NCBI GenBank assembly: GCA_905250075.1
Contig: CAJNOP010000036.1
Location: 1,002,392 to 1,066,391, forward strand
Source: Rotaria sp. Silwood1
Taxonomy: Eukaryota; Rotifera; Eurotatoria; Philodinida; Philodinidae
Direction of reading: 5' to 3'
Length of the DNA stretch: 64,000 bases
Part shown: in pieces, positions 26,234-38,769 of the stretch
How positions within the stretch are numbered: position 1 is the stretch's first letter
How the letters are laid out: each line of letters starts with the position of its first letter
The notes under the pieces: model-generated
The model's input: only the letters and a program-made list of their open reading frames with translations
Database searches by the model: none
What the model was told of the DNA's origin: nothing
Made by a program: the position numbers and the translations under genes

Positions 26234-29200
26234 ATGGATTATTTACTAAGACGTGAAAGACTTCGATTGGCAAAAGACTTAATTAATCAACGATTACTAG
26301 AACAGTGAGTTATTGGATTAAATTAAATTAAAAATTAAATATATTTTTATTAAAGAACAATGGATCTTGAAAGACAACATGAAAACGATCTTCGACGAGA
26401 ATATCAATCAATAATGCATGATATTCAGGTTAATTATTTAAATATTTTATAATTTAACAATTTTATTTTTATAAAATAAATTTAATTAAGTATTTAAATT
26501 TATTAATGATTTTATCTTAAATTAGAGTTCGGACAGGCGACGACAAGGTCGATCACATTCTCAAACAAGTGATTATAGAGATAGTCGTCATCGATATGAT
26601 TCAGATGATATCTATGAAGAACCAGTAAAGAGATTTTTTTTCTGTCGAATATTGTTCTTTTTTTTTTTAATTTTTTTCTATAGCCAAGATATAGAAGTGG
26701 TAGTGTTTCTCAATATCGTCACTCTCGCCCTCATCATCATCATCGAGTCTGTCATCGTTTTATTTTATAAATCTATAAAATATTTACTTTTATTTAATTT
26801 AAATAGAGTGACTCAAGTGAATGTTCTTTAGTTACATTAACTTATCGTAGTTCAGCGGCAAGTAGACATGGTGATGAGATAATGATTGTTCAAAATGGTA
26901 GAACTGTTTTTAAAGGTTGTTTAACATGTGGAGGTAAATTTTAATGATTTTATATTTAATTTAATTTCAAATAAATTTATTTAAGATCAATTAACATTTA
27001 AATCAAAACGTTATAGAGATAATCCAAGAATAAAATTAGATTTTTATATAAATGATATACTTGAAGATCGAATAATAGCTTGTTGTGAACATGCATTAAT
27101 TAAAAGAGATGAAAATCATTTTTTTCAAATTGATCATATTGTTGGATCAAAATCTTGTCAACAGTAAATTAAAGTTACTTTTTGTTTTTTTTTTTTTTAA
27201 TTATTATTTAATTTTTAATTATTTAGATGTCAATTAGAAAGTTCTACAGTTTGTATTATTATTATTTTCTTTTTGTTGATCTTTAGTTTTAATAATTTAA
27301 TTCAATTTAGAGCTCACCAAGTCCATCCCCATCCCCTCCAAGTAATAACATTGTTTATTATTATCATTTTGCATCAATACTAACTTTTTTTTTTAGTTTC
27401 ACGACATAAAAGATCATCAACCATAACAAATAATGAACAAAGACAAATATCATCAACAACAAGACAACGATCATCTATACATGTTAGATTTTATTTATTA
27501 AGAAAAAACAAAAAAAAAACTTCATTTTTAAAATTAGACTACAAACCATTCTCAAAAATCTAAACCACCAGTATCATTAAATAATCGAGGACGAACAAGT
27601 GAAAGTATTTCTATTTCGTTTTATTATAAATATTAAATTGAGATTTAAAATTAAAAAAACTAGATCGAAAATTAAGAACCGAAACAATATCAACTAATCA
27701 AAATAATTATCAATTATCAGCAGTAGATTTTTATTTCTATTAATATATATATATACATTTAATTAAATATTATTATTTTTATTAGAAAAAAAGACCAACA
27801 ACACTTTCTGTTCTACAGTCAGATCCTGAAAAAGCTTGTATATTTTATTTATAACAAATAAAATAAATACATAACTTTGAAAATTTACAACAATTTTTTT
27901 ATTTAGCAAGTGAAGGTTTTTCAGCTGATATTTTTGAATATCCTAATTCTCAACCATTAACATCTATTCAATCAAAAAATAAACAACAACGACAACAAAT
28001 TGAACAAAATTCAAGAAATTTCATACGAATTTCATCATCTACTGATCAAGAATTATTACTACCAACACCAACACCACCACCACCCACAGCACCACCCAAA
28101 CGAATTCATGGTTTTATTAAAATGACTTTTATTTTTTTCGATTAAAAATTTTAATATATATATTGATATTGTTAGGTCCTCCTCAATTATCAACAATGTT
28201 ATCTGTTAGTGATATACTTGATTCACCATTTGAAATACAATTTGATACTCATGAAGAAACAATTGAAAATTTAAAAAGTCAAAAATCTGAATCATTAAAT
28301 ATCCAAGAACAAAAAGGTTTTAAAATATATATTATTTATTTGATGAAAAGAATTTAGACAAAAAAATTTATTATTTTATTTAGATTCTCATACTGATTCA
28401 GATAATGAAAATAGTCAAACAAATGAATTTGTTCAATTTCTTCGATCAATGTCATCAAACGTTGAAAATACTCAAAATGAACAAAGACTTCAACAAATGC
28501 CATCTATAAGTATTAGTTCTAATCGTGATTTATCAACTGTTAATGATGGAACTCAATTATTACTTACACGACTTGGCATTATTAGACGTAAGTTTAATAT
28601 TTTATATTCATCTAAACTATCTTAATCTAATTTTATCAATAAAAATAGATTTTAATGAATTAATATAAGCAAAAAGAATCAGAGAAAAATCGAATTTTTG
28701 GTATTTGAATCTAGAGTTGATCTATATATGAAATTTGTAGTTCTTAGTCTATTTTGAAAATTTCATCTTGTTTTTATGAAAATAAACAAATCTTGAAAGA
28801 AAATCGACTAAAATCCTATCATATTAGTATAGTAGAGTTTTTGATACTATGAGAACATCATTTTTTTTGAATGTTTTTCTTTCTAAATGTTATTGAATCT
28901 TTTTTTTAGATTAATATTTTGTAAAACAATTGAAATAAATCCTACCTGATGAGAATATATATCCAGATGATGCCAACAGATTGAATTCATATTTATATTA
29001 TAATTAGTAAACTTCGAAGTTAATAGACTTCTATAATCGTCCGTCTATTTAGTGTTTGCAACAAAAAAAAAAATATCATTCTATTAAATTTTGAGTTTAT
29101 AGACAGAGATTTGCCAAAAATGTGAAACTTTCCTCATGAATATATCGAATAGAAGAATGTTCTAAAACCTTTCATTAAGAATAGATATGTTTTTCTTGTG

Positions 29201-31964
29201 ATTTGTCATCGAATTTTCTTCTTCACTCAATATTTCAAGAGAAGTGAATTCATTCTTAATGATCGGTTAAAGAGAGAATGATCTAATACTGATTGTTTCT
29301 ATGTATCAACAAAAGTTTCATAGCTTTTTTAGCAAGTAATTTTCCATAGAAAAAAATCTCATTAAAATAGCGTTAACTCTAGAATAATAATCTATTCATT
29401 CTATTTACTATTCAAGTATATTAGTCTTAATATTGGCAATCTAGAATAGAAAAAATGAGGTCAATTAACAAGTGTCACTTGGATATATTTCCTGTTTAAG
29501 TAAACTAGATGAACTTGTCTTTATAATAAACTTAATTAGTTGATAGAAGATATATCAATTGACATGAACTATAGATATGAAATATATTTTTATTGTCTTA
29601 TTATTTTTCTTTATTGAATATAGAACAACAAGTCGAACATAATGAAGCATCAATTGGTAATGCTCCTCGACAAAAAGGAAATGTTGAATATTTTATTCTT
29701 GTTTATTTAAATTCAACATATCCTGATGATTCTATAATAAAAAAACTTCGTAGTCTTGTAAATTTCTTGAAAATTTTTGATGATATTGATGATTGTATGG
29801 CTTTTATCAATAGTATATCAAATGAAAAAATTATATTTATTTTATCAGATATATTTACTAATTCAATACTTCCAAGAATTGAAAATCTTCAACAAATTTT
29901 TACTATTTATATTTTATGTGAAAATAATCAAAATAAACAAAATTTTAATTATCAAAAAACAAAAATAAAAGGTTTTTATAATAATATAAATGATATATAT
30001 CAACAAATGTCAATTGATATAAATGAAGTAACACGTGATTTAATAGCTTATATGAATTTATCATCAAATTCTAGTACACCTGATCCAATGTTTATTTATT
30101 CACAATTAATAAGTGAAATAATACTTGATAATGATGAAACTGAATATGCTATGAAAGAATTAATAAATTTTGCACGTCAAGAATATGATGGAAATGAACA
30201 AGAATTATCTATTATTGATGAATTTGAAAATGATTATGATAAAAGTCGAGCTATTTGGTGGTTTACAAGACAATGCTTTCTATCAAAAGTAAATGAAAAT
30301 AGAAAATAAAAATAAAAAATAAAAAATAATTTGTTTAGATGTTAAATAAAGCTCTTCGCATACCAGAAGCTGATGTTTTATTTAAACTTCGTTTATTTAT
30401 ACAAGATTTATATCATCAAATTGAAAATGAATCAATATCAAATACATCTTTAATTGTTTATTTAGGTCAAACAATACATCAAAATGATTTAGATGATTTA
30501 CAAAAAAGTTTAATAAATCATGGTTTACTTGTATTTAGTCAATTTTTATTTGGTTCAACTGATTTATCAAAAGCTATTCAAATAGCTAAAAATCTTCCAA
30601 AATTATCTGATGAATATATATCTGTTATACTTCATTTAAATGTACCATTAAATATGAAATGTGCTAATACATGTTCACTTCGATATAATGTTGATGATAA
30701 TAATGATGTTTTATTAAATATGGGTATTATTGGACGTTTAACAAAAATTGAAAAAAATTCTAATAATAATAATAATGGTATAGCATCTATATATTTAACA
30801 TTAATTAAATGTGAAAATGAACATTCTATACAACGAATGCTTGAAATAAAACGAAATGAAATAAAAGGTGCTGCACCATTTGTTTCTTTAATTAAATTAA
30901 TGATAATAATGAATCAACAAACACGTGCTGAACATTTAGTTCAAATGATATTTAATGATGATACATTAAAATCTGATCCAAATCTTCAAGGTTCAATAGC
31001 TGCATCATGTCATATACTTGGTGCTGGTTGTCATGCACGTGGTGATTATAAACGTGCTATTGAATTATTTCATTTATCATTAGATACATTTTTACGATTT
31101 GTTTCACCTGATGCTGTACAATTATCACCAACATATAATAATATTGGTTCAATGTATTTTCGTCAAGAAGATTATATTAAAGCACTTGAATATCATCAAA
31201 AAGCTCTTGATGTACAATTACATTCACATAATCCTAATTTATCAGCTATTGCTTCATATTCAAATAATATTGGTGTTGTCTATTTAAAACAACGTAAATA
31301 TATTGATGCAGCTAAATCATTTGATCGTGCTTTAAAAATTCTTCAACAATTAAATGAATTAAATGATCCAGATCTTGCATCAACATATGATAATTTAGGT
31401 GATGCTTATATTTTACAAGATCAATATGATGATGCTTTAAAATATTATTGTAAAGCACTTGAAATTCAACAATCTATTGAACCACGTAATCCTCAAGCAC
31501 TTGCATCATTTAATAATAGTATTGGAAATGTTTATAATAAAATGCATCGTTATAATGATGCACTTATTCATTTTAAATGTGCTTTAGATATTCAACAAGA
31601 ATATTTATCATCAACACATCCATCACTTGCATCACTTTATAATAATATTGGTTCAATGTATTATCGACAAGAACAATATGCTGATGCATTACCATGTTAT
31701 TTAAAAAGTCTTGAAATTGAATTAATGTGTTTACCTGATAATCATCCAACAATTGCTGTTACACATTTTAATATTGCAACAACATATACAGGTTTAGGAA
31801 AATTTGAAGAAGCTATTGCATCAACAGAAAGATCAATTGAACAATTATTAAAAACATTACCATCCGATCATCCAGAAGTTCTTGAAAATCTTTCTTATAT
31901 TGAAACAATTAGACGTAAACAAATGCTCAAAGGACTTTTTGATACTAATCTAACAAATTATTAG
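26234..31964 (+). CDS. ERICH3/DUF4590 - ART-like - TPR fusion protein, paralog 2
   Basis: 1253 aa, 17 exons with the same phases as paralog 1: 26234-26304, 26356-26428, 26526-26624, 26684-26746, 26807-26933, 26986-27163, 27227-27248, 27311-27341, 27397-27482, 27538-27598, 27664-27722, 27786-27837, 27907-28110, 28176-28316, 28384-28587, 29624-30288, 30339-31964. The N-terminus (MDYLLRRERLRLAKDL; MDLERQHENDLRREYQ) resembles the start of ERICH3. A DUF4590-like domain (about 109-204) has SRHGDEIMI, FKGCLTCGDQLTFKSKR, LDFYINDI, IIACCEHA and a closing CQQC. A low-complexity linker with a Pro run leads to residue 490. The N-domain (491-712) has GNVEYFILVYLN and EKIIFILSD. In the ART-like region the Arg is lost (VYLGQ, L754) and ExE is absent. 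Seven TPRs (about 931-1228) follow, two more than paralog 1. Intron 15 is 1036 bp against 73 bp in paralog 1. No catalytic role is expected; a TPR scaffold is likely. Confidence 0.88.
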
Positions 31965-34900
31965 TCAATTATTTTTTTTTTTGTTTTCTTTCAATTTTCA
32001 TTATGTGCTGTTACCGTTTTTGTTTTCTAATTTTTGGATAAACTAGATTCAATTATCGTTTGATTATAAATGTAAAATGAATGAAATTCTGTCAAAGTAA
32101 GTTATTGATAATGATCATGTTAATCTTATTTTAAAAAATTAAAGCCATAAAACTTGTCTAAAACCATATTATAACAGTTAATAAAAATACAATTACAAAT
32201 TTTTTTTACATAAAACGTAGCTAAAGACATAATCACAACAAAAATAAGTCTTACAAAATAGTTCACTGATATTATAATAAAAAATAACAATATGATATAC
32301 TAGTATATTGCATAAAACAAAGTTTAATTGATAACAATTAGATTAAGAATAAACTTGCAAGAGAATGTGAATGTTTGCTCAGACGAATCTAAAGAAATAT
32401 TGATTTGATAAAGTGAAACATATGTATGTAGATGACATAAACAAGACAACAATTTCCAGACTTTTGTAAGCTTTACACGACACCACTTACTTAATTAGCT
32501 ACTATAGTAGATATATTGAAGAAAGATTATTTTAATGAAAATATCCTTTTTTTTCTGAAAAGAAATCCAACATTACAAGTATGAAACTAATTACAATATA
32601 GAAAATTTTTATATTGATTCAATCTAACAAATATTTTTACGAAATGTTAATCAACTAAGTATCAGTCTCAAGAAATATTGTGATTTTGATAAAATAAATT
32701 TATAATAATCTGAAAAATGAAACAAACTATAATGGATTGAGTATCAAATACATTTTCAATAGTTTTACAATTAATAATCAGTAATAAAATATAAGTACTT
32801 AGCATAGAAAATTAATTAAAAACTATTCTTCAAGAAAAAAAACAGCTGTCGCAGGCATTTTATGATATATGATTATAAAGTATCCTTGAAAGTTAAATGA
32901 GCAAGAGAAGTATGACAAACTATTTTTGATCTGACCATATTATCTTTTATTTACTAATAACAATAGTCAAATTAACATGAATTTAATTAAATAAAGATTT
33001 ATTTTACTTTAATCGTTTGAAATATGTATACAGAGTGAAAGAAGAAACGGACATCGTGTTCTTCGATTTATAAAGTCATCGTTATATGTGATACACTATA
33101 TGTGACTGTTTTGTATAGTTTACAGCTGTACATTTAAACAAAAAAATGAATATTCCTAATTTGATACATCCAATTAATTTTGTTGAATAGAGCTAAACAC
33201 AGAAATATTTCTTAATATGTAGCATGAAACAACTTACTGAATTCAAAAGAAATTTCATACAATTTTTTTAAAAATCTTAATGAAAATAAAAATGTACTTA
33301 TGAAACGAATTAAACTTTTATTATTTTAACTTCTTATGTATTTTTTGTTAATAATTATAATTTCATATGTCATCTACAAAGATGTCTTCAAATAGACAGC
33401 AATAAATGTACTCATTGAAACAATTATTACAATTTTTTTGTACATCTACCAGTAGGTTTGTCATATAACATGATATTTCTATTTTGTTTATGTCTTGTCT
33501 AAAGATCAGTGAATAAAAAATTTCTCACATATAAATTTCGTTGTTTCATTCAAAACCCAATCAATCAGTCTTACATTAATCTATTCACATCTAATTCAAA
33601 TTAATGAAAGATAATTAAACATTTCATTCATCCAAACATATGTCTATATCACAAGAGTAACTATTCAAATGTATTCTCTATATGCACATAATATTGAAAA
33701 TATCTACTTAACTAAGCAAAATGTATGGGCAACATAATTTTCATATTCAAGTTTATATATACATCGATGATATAATGCTTTTCTCAATATCCAAGTATTT
33801 TAAATCGAACATTAATAATTGAAATTAACTTTTCAGTATTACACGAATGAGACAGGATTTGATCAGATTTCATAATTTAAAAAAAAATATTTGACTACTC
33901 TCAAGATATTTCCAATTAAATTGTTTATGAATGTTATATAAAAGAGAACTGAACGATAACTAAACATCATCAAGATCGGATATGAGAATTTCCTTTAGTT
34001 TTGTTATATTTTTTTTTCTTAAAAAGTAACTAAGAGTAATATGTCAAAAAAAAAACAATTAATCACAGAAAACAACATAGCAGATTTGTTCTTTTGATAT
34101 ATTTATAAAATCGCTTTCAATTTTATTATTATATTTTCCTATGATAAGTATAATAAGAGAAACCATTTAATTATCTTAATATATAAGAAAATTTTTGTAA
34201 TCTTTTATTTATTTTTTTCTTATTTAATGAATAATGTACGTTAGATCAGAAATATAATACTAATGAAAAAGTGTTGCATTTAACTCCATAATATAAATGT
34301 ATATTAAAAAAGATACAACGGATTAGATATGAATGCCATAAAAAAAATATTAAATAATAAATATATTAATAATCACCAGAAACATAATGAGAAGTAGAGA
34401 AGAAGACGAAAAAAAAATCTATCAAAAATCATAAGATAAAATATACATTATTATAATGGAGTTCTTCTATTCACAAGCAAAAGTCACTTTATCACTTAAA
34501 TTTATATTAATCGGTAAATTTGAGATAATTGATGTTAATACCACATTATGACTTAATTTAACAGCAAATCTATATTTCTTCAAGATCATCCATCCTTTTT
34601 AGAAATAAAAATAACGAAACAAAAATAGTTAAGAAAATATTCACTACATTTCACTCAAATGATTGCCAATATTTGAATTGCTAGAATCGTTTTAGCTCTT
34701 GTGATTATTATGCATACTAGACAACAGAATCAGCATGCTATTTTTAGAGAGACAAAGCATAACTTTATAAGACATCCAAATTGATAATTACATTACCTTG
34801 TATAATGTATGAGTGTTCATATTGTTGGTGATAAAATATAAATTTAGAAAATAAGTGTAACTACTCGGTATTCTTCATTTAAAAAAAAAGGAATGTTTGA

Positions 34901-36993
34901 AATGAGGTCGTCAAAATAGAGAAAATGAAGGTCAACAGAAAGAATTATTCAGGATCTGTATAGGTGACATATATTCTGATCTACTATATTTTGATCGTTT
35001 TTATGAGTATCAAAATAGGAGTAGTTATTAAAATTGACATTTGTTCGGCACTACAGATACGCTATCATTGATAACATAATACCTAAAAGACGTATATGTA
35101 AATGACAAAAACATTGCAGAAAATATCTCAACGATGGTTACTTAGAATTGTCTATTATTGAGTTCATGATCACTTTCAAATTCATCGAAGAATTATCATA
35201 ATTTTGTCATGTCATGAACGCATTATGCATAAAATGCGTTTAATCACTCATTAATCTTGTGTGTATAACCATCAGTCATCATTACATGATATACATGTGA
35301 GCCCATCTTTGACTATATGAAAGATGCTCCAAACAACATTAACATTAACTTCTCGTGTAGCACCTACAACATTGATTTCCACCATTGAAATAACAATAAT
35401 CAAATAATTTGAATATGACTGATATAGAAAACAACCATCTAACATAAGACTTCTAATTGCATCGTTAGAGACATCGACTATCATGGTCATAGCTATCATT
35501 AGAGCCATATGGACTATAATTGCAATAATAAAAACAATAGCTTATATTACTGAAACGACAATAATCATAGAATTAACCAAAATAAATATTATACAAATAA
35601 CCGTCAAAGATTTAACAATATCAATCCCAAAAATATAACAACTATAATGACTTCCATCATTGAAGCAATAACAATAGGAAGAAATACGATTTTTACATAA
35701 CAGCAATAGCAACGACAGTAACAGCGATTCTTATACAATTGACAATAAACAATCACAAATCTACTATATGAACAAAAGTAATTACGATACGACAATCCTT
35801 GAATTAATAAAAAGTACAGCTACGAGAACCAAAGCAACCATAATAAGAACACCCAGAGTACAAAAATTTCATCAATAAACAATTCAAAACTATTAATAAT
35901 CACAAAAAAAATATCTAAAACTAAATTAATAGTGGAATTAACAAAATATAGTTAGAAGTTGAAATTATCATCGAAGAGCTAATAATTAAATCTATAAAGA
36001 TGACTGCAAAAAAACTATGACAGAAATAAGTACTACCTTTACAAGACCTATTATAACTGCACAAATAACAATAGTCAGCATGAACACAGCAACAATCAAT
36101 GATGAAACTCTAATGCATACTACTGACAAATCGACTCCTACAGAAGGATTCAATTTATTCACCTATATAGCAACAAAAGTGATTCAAAATACGACGTACC
36201 CATCATACAAACAGTAACAACAGCAATCGTTTCGAAATTTTTATTGAAACAACAGTTGCATTAGAAATAAATTTAACAAGTGGAGGAGAAAAATCAGAAA
36301 CATCAACTATTGTCATGAAATAATTGATGACCATTCTAGAGGTATCGATTACTAGGGTTGAAACAACTATGGCAGCTACAGAAACACCAATATATAAAAC
36401 TAAATAAAGTCTAGAAGTATAAATGTAGCATGTATAGTTCTACTCATAGTTGTTTTTATATTTATTACCATAATCTTGGTATAAAAATAAAATCATGACG
36501 AAATTATAATAGCATCTATATTTTAAAATATCAATGTAGTAGTTTATGTATAGAAACACTGCTGACGTCATTGATAGAGAAACGATGAATCATTGCTTTC
36601 TTTTTCATCTCGCCAACACCATTCGCAATGGCATAAGCACTTTATTGGGCTGAAAGTCAAAAGATGAACGAAAACAGATAGAGCTCATATCAAACATCTT
36701 TTTCGTTTCATCTTTACTACGGTAGCATCGAAGACCTACTAGTTCTTCCTTTTTTGCGATGAGTCATATATTTTTACTGTTCTTTTTTCATTCATTCTTT
36801 CTTTTAGACGTCACCATAGACATAATGTATTCTTATATTGCGTCTATTTGCTTAACAAGAGCAGTTTATGAGGGGGCAGTCAAGTTGTGACGTTCGCAGA
36901 TATCTGATTCATTCTATGAGTTTATAAATATATAAAAGCATTTATAACTTTCTGAAACTTCTAGATCGAATAAAAAATAATATAGAAAACAAA
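31965..36993. other. Gene-poor AT-rich region with a Thr-codon-rich relic
   Basis: 5 kb without a supported gene. Between about 35270 and 36420 the composition changes to many ACA, ACT and ATA/ATC triplets with frequent stops. A short open frame (36017-36217, +) encodes a Thr-rich product. This looks like a decayed mucin-like or Thr-rich coding repeat. The remainder is plain AT-rich sequence. Confidence 0.45.
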
Positions 36994-37917
36994 ATGGCAT
37001 CTGCATCTGCACATTCCGGAAATGCTGCATCTCAACAAATGTCTTTAGGCAGCTTGGCCGATGTAACTGGTGAATTTAATGCTGGATCTTACAAAATACA
37101 TCATCGTGATACAAATGCACTGCTTTCAGTAAAATTATCAGCTAATACTGCATTTTATGCTCAACCTGGATCGATGGTAGCTATGAGTCCAGAAATCACA
37201 CTCAAAGGGAAATTTAAGTTTTCATTCAAAAAAATGTTCACTGGAGGTGAAATGTCTCAATCTACATTTACGGGTCCTGGTGAAGTTTTGCTTGCACCAC
37301 CTATTTGGTAAGAATTTCATTTTTCAACTTTCATACAATAATACGTGACTTATTATAATTTGTCTGATTAAAAATAAGTTCTATTGTAAAAGTAAAATAG
37401 CACATCAATCTTTTTCTTTTGTTTCAAGGGGTGATATACTACCTATTCAATTAGATGGTAGTACTGAATGGAATGTTGGTAAAGGTGGGTTTTTGGCAAT
37501 GACCGATGGTGTAGTAAAAGATACGAAATCTCAAGGATTAGGCAAAGGATTGTTTTCAGGTGAAGGTTTCTTCATCAATAGAATATCAGGTGTAGGTATT
37601 TTTTTTGTTACATCCCTTGGTGCGATAGTGCAACGAAATTTGAAAGAAGGAGAACAATGGATTGTTGATAATGGACATTTGGTAGCATGGACCTGTTCAT
37701 ATATAATTGAAAGATCCGGTGGTGGTTTTATCAGTGGAATGCATGCAAAGGAAGGTCTTGTTTGTCGATTTACAGGTCCAGGAACAATATTAATTCAAGT
37801 AAGTTATTTTTGTTTGATTGATTTAAACATAAAGTAGATAATATGTTCAAATATATTTTATAGACTCGAAATCCTGAATCTTTGTCAGCATGGATTGCAG
37901 GCCAAAGACCAGGCTAA
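36994..37917 (+). CDS. AIM24-family protein
   Basis: Member of the AIM24 (DUF124, TIGR00266) beta-roll family, found in bacteria, archaea and fungi and scattered in animals. The yeast member affects mitochondrial inner-membrane organisation; the role here is unknown. Three exons: 36994-37307, 37429-37798, 37864-37917; 245 aa, near the usual family length plus a short N-terminal extension (Ser/Ala/Gln-rich, about 25 residues). Diagnostic stretches are AFYAQPGSMVAMSPEITLKG, a glycine-rich GGEMSQSTFTGPGEVLLAPP, and the second half VGKGGFLAMTDGV, FSGEGFFINRISGVGIFF and VDNGHLVAWT. The protein ends WIAGQRPG. No mitochondrial presequence or membrane segment is evident. The start ATG follows a purine-rich leader (GAAAACAAAATGG). 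The stop lies two bases before an assembly gap, and the terminal sequence is repeated after it. Confidence 0.94.
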
Positions 37918-37919
37918 TT

Positions 37920-37929
37920 NNNNNNNNNN
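37920..37929. other. Assembly gap (10 N) with duplicated flanks
   Basis: Ten N. The about 36 bases before the gap (TTGTCAGCATGG...AGGCTAATT) recur immediately after it at 37934-37970 with one or two differences. The gap therefore probably joins two overlapping contig ends or haplotypes, and no real sequence need be missing. Confidence 0.9.
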
Positions 37930-38172
37930 ATCCTTGTCAGCATGGCTTGCAGGCCAAAGACCAGGCTAATTATCATTATAATTAAATTATCTGATTTAAA
38001 TTACTTATTTTACTTTTTTCAATGCATCATTTGCTTATCTTATGTATTTTTGTGAAAAAATAAAACCTCGACTCTGATTGAATACGTAGATTCTCTGCGA
38101 TTTTAAATATACAAAAAGCTCAAAAAAAAAATAGTCCGAGCTATGACAACGTTCTTGAAAGTATTTACATAA

Positions 38173-38769
38173 CTAATGTCGGCGCCAGAAATAGATGGAG
38201 AAAACTCTAGAACGAATATCTCGAGAACAGTAGCAACTAGAAACCTGCGGTTTTCATCATTGAAAAGAGCGATGTCGGGGGCATCGATCGGCATAAAACT
38301 TATTAGGTTCGGAGAGTTCTTTTATGGATAATTTTGGATTGTCATTTTGTTCACTACCTTTTTTCATCATTTTTCAGAGGGATTTCAACCCAAATTATAC
38401 CAAAATGTAGCCTGAGACACCATATATTCCTATAAAAATTATCATATTCTTTAGAAGCCTCATCGAAGGCAAACGTTGAAACGATAATAAAAAATTGTGA
38501 AAATTTTAGCCTGAATACAGGGTGTTTGGCGCTGCATATTGATATATTTTGGTTTAAAATTCCTCTGAAAAATGGTGAAAAAAGGCAGTGAACAAAATGA
38601 CAATCCAAAATTATCCATGAAAGAACTCTCCGAACCTAATGAGTTTTATGTCGATCGATGCCTCCGACATCGCTCTTTTCAATGGCGAAAACTTCAGGTC
38701 TCTAGTTGCTACTGCTCTCGAGATATTCGTTCTAGAGTTTTCTCCATCTATTTCTAGCGCCGACATTAG
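38173..38769. mobile_element. Foldback / long-TIR non-autonomous DNA element (597 bp)
   Basis: Near-perfect inverted repeat. The left arm from 38173 (CTAATGTCGGCGCC...) matches the reverse complement of the right arm ending 38769 (...GCGCCGACATTAG). Arms are at least 235 bp, with weaker pairing into the centre. The element is flanked by TAA at 38170-38172 and TAA at 38770-38772, a 3-bp target duplication like that of PIF/Harbinger elements. There is no transposase. Arms differ at scattered bases, so it is not an assembly hairpin. Confidence 0.75.
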
